A stretch of DNA of 64,000 bases. Origin: Thalassospira mesophila. GTDB lineage: Bacteria > Pseudomonadota > Alphaproteobacteria > Rhodospirillales > Thalassospiraceae. The stretch is from the NCBI RefSeq assembly GCF_002115755.1, contig NZ_JFKA01000010.1, positions 1 to 64,000 of the forward strand. Reading direction: 5' to 3'. Below are positions 61,286 through 64,000 of the stretch, in pieces (the stretch's first letter is position 1; every line of letters starts with the position of its first letter). The notes under the pieces were generated by a model. It was not told the origin of the DNA and made no database searches. It saw nothing but the letters and a program-made list of their open reading frames with translations. A program made the position numbers and the translations under genes.

Positions 61286-62128
61286 TTAATCACATTGCGG
61301 GGCAGGCAATTCACGCACCCGGATCAAATCGCCCTTTAATTTGAAGTCGCCGTAATTTTGCACCAGCCCCTGGGCAACGCCGTTTTTGCCATAATCGATC
61401 GACATTTCGTAAGCCGGTCGTTCGTCATCATTCTCGATCGGGAAAAACGCCATGCTAATCCGGTGAAACGGGTTGCTGGCAATATGGTCTTCGTCTTTGG
61501 CCTTGTTATCGGCGGGTATCGCACCGGAAACCACCGATGAAATCTGATAGGTCGGGGTATCGCCGCCACCATCAAAAACCCGGTCGCTGGCAAATGTTTG
61601 CCCATCAAGCGCGCGTTGCAACAGCTTGATCGAATGCTGGGTCGGAAACAGGGTATCAACAGGCAGTTCTTCGGTTACTTCAACCGGTTTTTCGTAATGC
61701 ACAACCACCTTGTCATCCTGGCGTTCGGCATTGCCATTTACTTCGTCGGTCAGATAACCGTCCTGAAAATCGCGCACGCGAAAGCGGTAATGTTTGGCGG
61801 CGAAATCTTCCCACTGGGTCATGCTATAGGATGAATTGATCGCACCACCTTGCGGGCCTTGCAAAATCAGCGAGTTGCGCAATTCGGAAATCCAGCCGTC
61901 GCAGACCTTTTCAAACCGAAAGCCAAAGGCCCCGCGTGCGGCAATGACCGAACTGTTGGCGCTGGTTGAAACCAGCCGTAACCGATATTCCGCCACATGG
62001 GAAACCAGCCCGTTTGCCGCCGGGGACGGCCCGGCCTGCGCGCTGCATCCTCCCAACGCAGCACCAAAGATCACCGTCAGGGCAAGTGCCGCCTGACGGC
62101 CCACCGCGTTTCGCAAATTTTCTGGCAA
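61286..62128 (-). CDS. DUF1849 (EipB-like) envelope lipoprotein
   Basis: 280 residues. A TTG at 62128 is chosen as start because GGAG lies 6 bases before it and it gives a normal signal peptide; a GTG at 62164 would overlap the upstream gene. The N-terminus ends in a lipobox (LGGC). The mature part has the DUF1849 pattern: AEYRLRLVSTSAN, GFRFEKVCDGWISELRN, DTLFPTQHSIKLLQRALDGQTF, VFDGGGDTPTYQISSVVSG. EipB of Brucella, the known member, keeps the envelope intact under stress. Here it is a predicted lipoprotein, which is less usual. It starts 2 bases after the SPOR gene's stop, so the two are coupled. Confidence 0.82.
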   Translation of the reverse strand: MPENLRNAVGRQAALALTVIFGAALGGCSAQAGPSPAANGLVSHVAEYRLRLVSTSANSSVIAARGAFGFRFEKVCDGWISELRNSLILQGPQGGAINSSYSMTQWEDFAAKHYRFRVRDFQDGYLTDEVNGNAERQDDKVVVHYEKPVEVTEELPVDTLFPTQHSIKLLQRALDGQTFASDRVFDGGGDTPTYQISSVVSGAIPADNKAKDEDHIASNPFHRISMAFFPIENDDERPAYEMSIDYGKNGVAQGLVQNYGDFKLKGDLIRVRELPAPQCD

Positions 62129-62130
62129 AT

Positions 62131-63309
62131 CTATTCTCCGCTGCCCGTCATGCTGACAATCCACGAATCCTTGATGCCATTTTTGGCAGTAACAAGGCGC
62201 AGATCATTTGCACGCGACATATTCATGGGACCGACTGCAATTCTAAGATAAGGCGTACCCGCTACCATCGCAGGAATCAATTGCGGATGATATTGCGCAT
62301 ATTGCACCAGGGCATTTTGCGCCCGTTTGTGGCTGGTAAAACTGCCCAGAACCACATATTTGCCATCGCCCCCCCCAACAGACGACCCGTCAGACCCGAC
62401 ATTCGCAGCAGCGTCACTATGCTTTGATAACGGCGCGAAATCTTTGTCACCAGTATCCTTGGCCGCTTCACCAGAACCATCCTGCGCCGGAGCCTGCGGC
62501 TTGGCATCACTAGAGATCGCATTTTTTGCGCCCTTCGCACCATTCGGGGCGGGCGGCAAGGTAGTCGCGTGGGAAGCCGGTGTACCGGCGGTGGCACCCG
62601 CCTTGCTGGCTTTAGCAGGGACAGCACCATCCGTTCCATCCCCAGCGGGCACGCGATCCGCACCTGCCAGCGACGACATCATGGCGGCCCCGGCTGCTTG
62701 CGATGGCTGTTGTTGGCCAGCGCCGCCCGCAGGGGCGACGGCATCATCCCCGGTGGCTGGGACAGAATTTACAGCACCTTCAGGCGTGGCAGAGATATCG
62801 GCATCAGAATGAGAAGCATTTCCGTTATCATCGGCAACGCTGTCGGCCTTGCCCGGTGAGGTTATCGACCCCGCGCCGGTGCCATTGCCATCAAGCTGGC
62901 TTGCCGCTGGCGGCACCGCGACAATCACCATGTCGGCGGAATTATGATAGGGATGCAGGCGGGCATAACCACCAGGATTGCTCCAGTCTTCCGACGGAGC
63001 ATTAACAGCATAAATTGTTGATTGTGCGCCTGAAAGCTGCTGCCCGACGCCGTGCGTATCGCGGGCAACAAACCCGGAGGCACCCCCCGCCCCGGAACCC
63101 ACCTTGCAATCCCCCTCGCCAAAAAGCAAAGCGGCACTGTCGCATCCCTGCCCGGCCACCAGCACCCGCTGGTTTTCGGCCACGGTCCGCCCGGTGGTAA
63201 CATAGCTGATCAAATCATCCGCCAGGCTCGACAATGTGGTGCCATCGCCCGATCCGCCACAGGCAGAAAGGAACAAGGGAGCTGCTGCTGCTATCAGAAA
63301 TCTTTTCAC
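62131..63309 (-). CDS. SPOR-domain lipoprotein with long disordered linker
   Basis: 392 residues from a GTG at 63309 with AGGAGA upstream. The signal peptide ends in a lipobox (LSAC, Cys about residue 17). A short N-terminal domain has two cysteines in AGQGCDSAALLFGEGDCK, then an Ala/Gly/Pro/Asp-rich linker runs from about 130 to 315. The C-terminal ~75 residues are a SPOR domain (YVVLGSFTSHKRAQNALVQYAQYHPQL...YLRIAVGPM) that binds denuded peptidoglycan at the septum. It may have a role in division or envelope stability, with the DUF1849 protein. Confidence 0.82.
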   Translation of the reverse strand: MKRFLIAAAAPLFLSACGGSGDGTTLSSLADDLISYVTTGRTVAENQRVLVAGQGCDSAALLFGEGDCKVGSGAGGASGFVARDTHGVGQQLSGAQSTIYAVNAPSEDWSNPGGYARLHPYHNSADMVIVAVPPAASQLDGNGTGAGSITSPGKADSVADDNGNASHSDADISATPEGAVNSVPATGDDAVAPAGGAGQQQPSQAAGAAMMSSLAGADRVPAGDGTDGAVPAKASKAGATAGTPASHATTLPPAPNGAKGAKNAISSDAKPQAPAQDGSGEAAKDTGDKDFAPLSKHSDAAANVGSDGSSVGGGDGKYVVLGSFTSHKRAQNALVQYAQYHPQLIPAMVAGTPYLRIAVGPMNMSRANDLRLVTAKNGIKDSWIVSMTGSGE

Positions 63310-63464
63310 GGCCTGTCTCCTGCCGAATAAACCGTCTGTTTTAAATTTTGACGCATAGCACGTTAATATATGGGTAACATCATTGGCAAATCGGCAACAA
63401 AAAGGGGCGATCAGCCATGCCGAACGCCCCTTTTGGGAAATTATCGCGTCATTTCGCGCTAAAA
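63310..63464. terminator. Region after aspS, with terminator at 63399-63435
   Basis: AAAAAGGGGCG (63399-63409) and CGCCCCTTTTG (63425-63435) form a 10-bp stem, followed on the minus strand by a run of T. It ends the aspS transcript. Confidence 0.8.
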
Positions 63465-64000
63465 TCAGTCCTTTTTGGCCTTCGGCGGCAACTGAACCCG
63501 CAAATGCAGTTCTTTGAGCTGACGATCATCGACCATAGACGGCGCATTCATCATCAAATCCTGTGCCTGCTGGTTCAGCGGGAAGGCAATGACTTCGCGA
63601 ATATTCGGCTCATCGGCCAGCAACATGACAATACGGTCAACACCCGGCGCCGAACCACCATGCGGCGGGGCGCCGAATTTAAACGCGTTCAACATGCCGC
63701 CAAAGCGGTCTTCGACCACGTCCCTGCCATAACCGGCAATTTCGAACGCCTTGTACATGATGTCCGGGCGATGGTTACGAATGGCACCCGATGACAGCTC
63801 GATACCGTTACAAACGATGTCATACTGCCATGCTTTAATATCAAGCGGGTTCATGTTTTCAAGCGATTCAAGCCCGCCCTGCGGCATCGAGAACGGGTTG
63901 TGGCTGAACTCGATCTTGCCGTCGTCGTCTTCCTCGAACATCGGGAAGTCAACAATCCAGCAAAACTTGAACATGCCTTCTTCGCGCAGACCAAGGTCAT
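63465..64000 (-). CDS. aspS: Aspartyl-tRNA synthetase, C-terminal part (5' end outside window)
   Basis: 178 codons of the C-terminal catalytic domain, running to the window edge. Class II motif 3 is visible in [41 protein letters not shown], with the ATP-binding Arg in GVDR. The upstream [24 protein letters not shown] is the AspRS-specific region. The C-terminal [18 protein letters not shown] is typical of the bacterial type. It charges tRNA(Asp); many bacteria of this group use a non-discriminating form, which cannot be judged from this part. Confidence 0.93.
   Translation of the reverse strand, partial: DLGLREEGMFKFCWIVDFPMFEEDDDGKIEFSHNPFSMPQGGLESLENMNPLDIKAWQYDIVCNGIELSSGAIRNHRPDIMYKAFEIAGYGRDVVEDRFGGMLNAFKFGAPPHGGSAPGVDRIVMLLADEPNIREVIAFPLNQQAQDLMMNAPSMVDDRQLKELHLRVQLPPKAKKD

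Overview
The window looks like chromosome of a marine-type alphaproteobacterium. It most resembles Thalassospira or a close Rhodospirillales relative. This is inferred from gene content: an ALAS-type hemA (C4 haem pathway), the histone-deacetylase-like / xseB / ispA / dxs block, fabI-aroC, a malonate (mat) operon built on a TRAP transporter, and three TRAP transporters in all. No sequence search was possible. Base composition and codon use look even by eye, and I see no prophage, transposase, CRISPR array, rRNA or tRNA.

Layout. 1-4700: end of a TRAP large permease, a Bcr/CflA-type drug exporter, a tandem pair of DinB-fold proteins, a crotonase-fold protein lacking both usual catalytic glutamates, and pyrE. 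4800-9100: a peptide-type ABC importer (binding protein and two permeases, no ATPase) with a small lipoprotein. 9400-16400: a tandem universal stress protein, a class III aminotransferase, hemA behind a candidate FNR box, a PadR-like regulator and an aspartyl/asparaginyl hydroxylase. Two copies of a 149-bp structured repeat sit directly after stop codons here. 16400-25200: an SDR, an SRAP/YedK-like protein, a small acidic protein, a second Usp, an ArsR regulator with a SqrR/BigR-like cysteine pair, pdxH, a glycine-zipper lipoprotein, a DnaJ-like protein, a hydrolase and a succinate-type CoA transferase. 25400-34900: an MscS channel, a third Usp, a YihY membrane protein, fabI, aroC, a TetR regulator with a clear palindromic operator beside a DUF2269 protein, and a divergent EamA/LysR pair.

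35300-39400 is a GlcG-like + TRAP operon with a Tat-exported binding protein. 39600-40400 holds a small membrane protein whose stop codon lies inside a 269-bp element with 34-bp terminal inverted repeats. 40400-48230 contains tlyA and the complete malonate locus matR-matPQM-matAB, with two TGGTATAC operators in the divergent promoter region. 48400-51340 has two MDR oxidoreductases and an SDR. 51540-53860 is a Fur-box-controlled TonB siderophore receptor. 54180-54740 has two small conserved-looking proteins. 55100-60370 is the isoprenoid block dxs / hydrolase / ispA / xseB / HDAC-like. 60860-64000 holds a second SqrR/BigR-like ArsR regulator, a DUF1849 lipoprotein, a SPOR lipoprotein and the 3' part of aspS.

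Most of the window is ordinary core and transport genes. The least explained items are the two families of non-coding structured repeats: 149 bp at 10237 and 16168, and 269 bp at 40120 with a 38-bp remnant at 27501. Next are the pair of C30/C96 ArsR regulators, the ATPase-less ABC operon, the active-site-less crotonase and two small proteins at 18319 and 54599.
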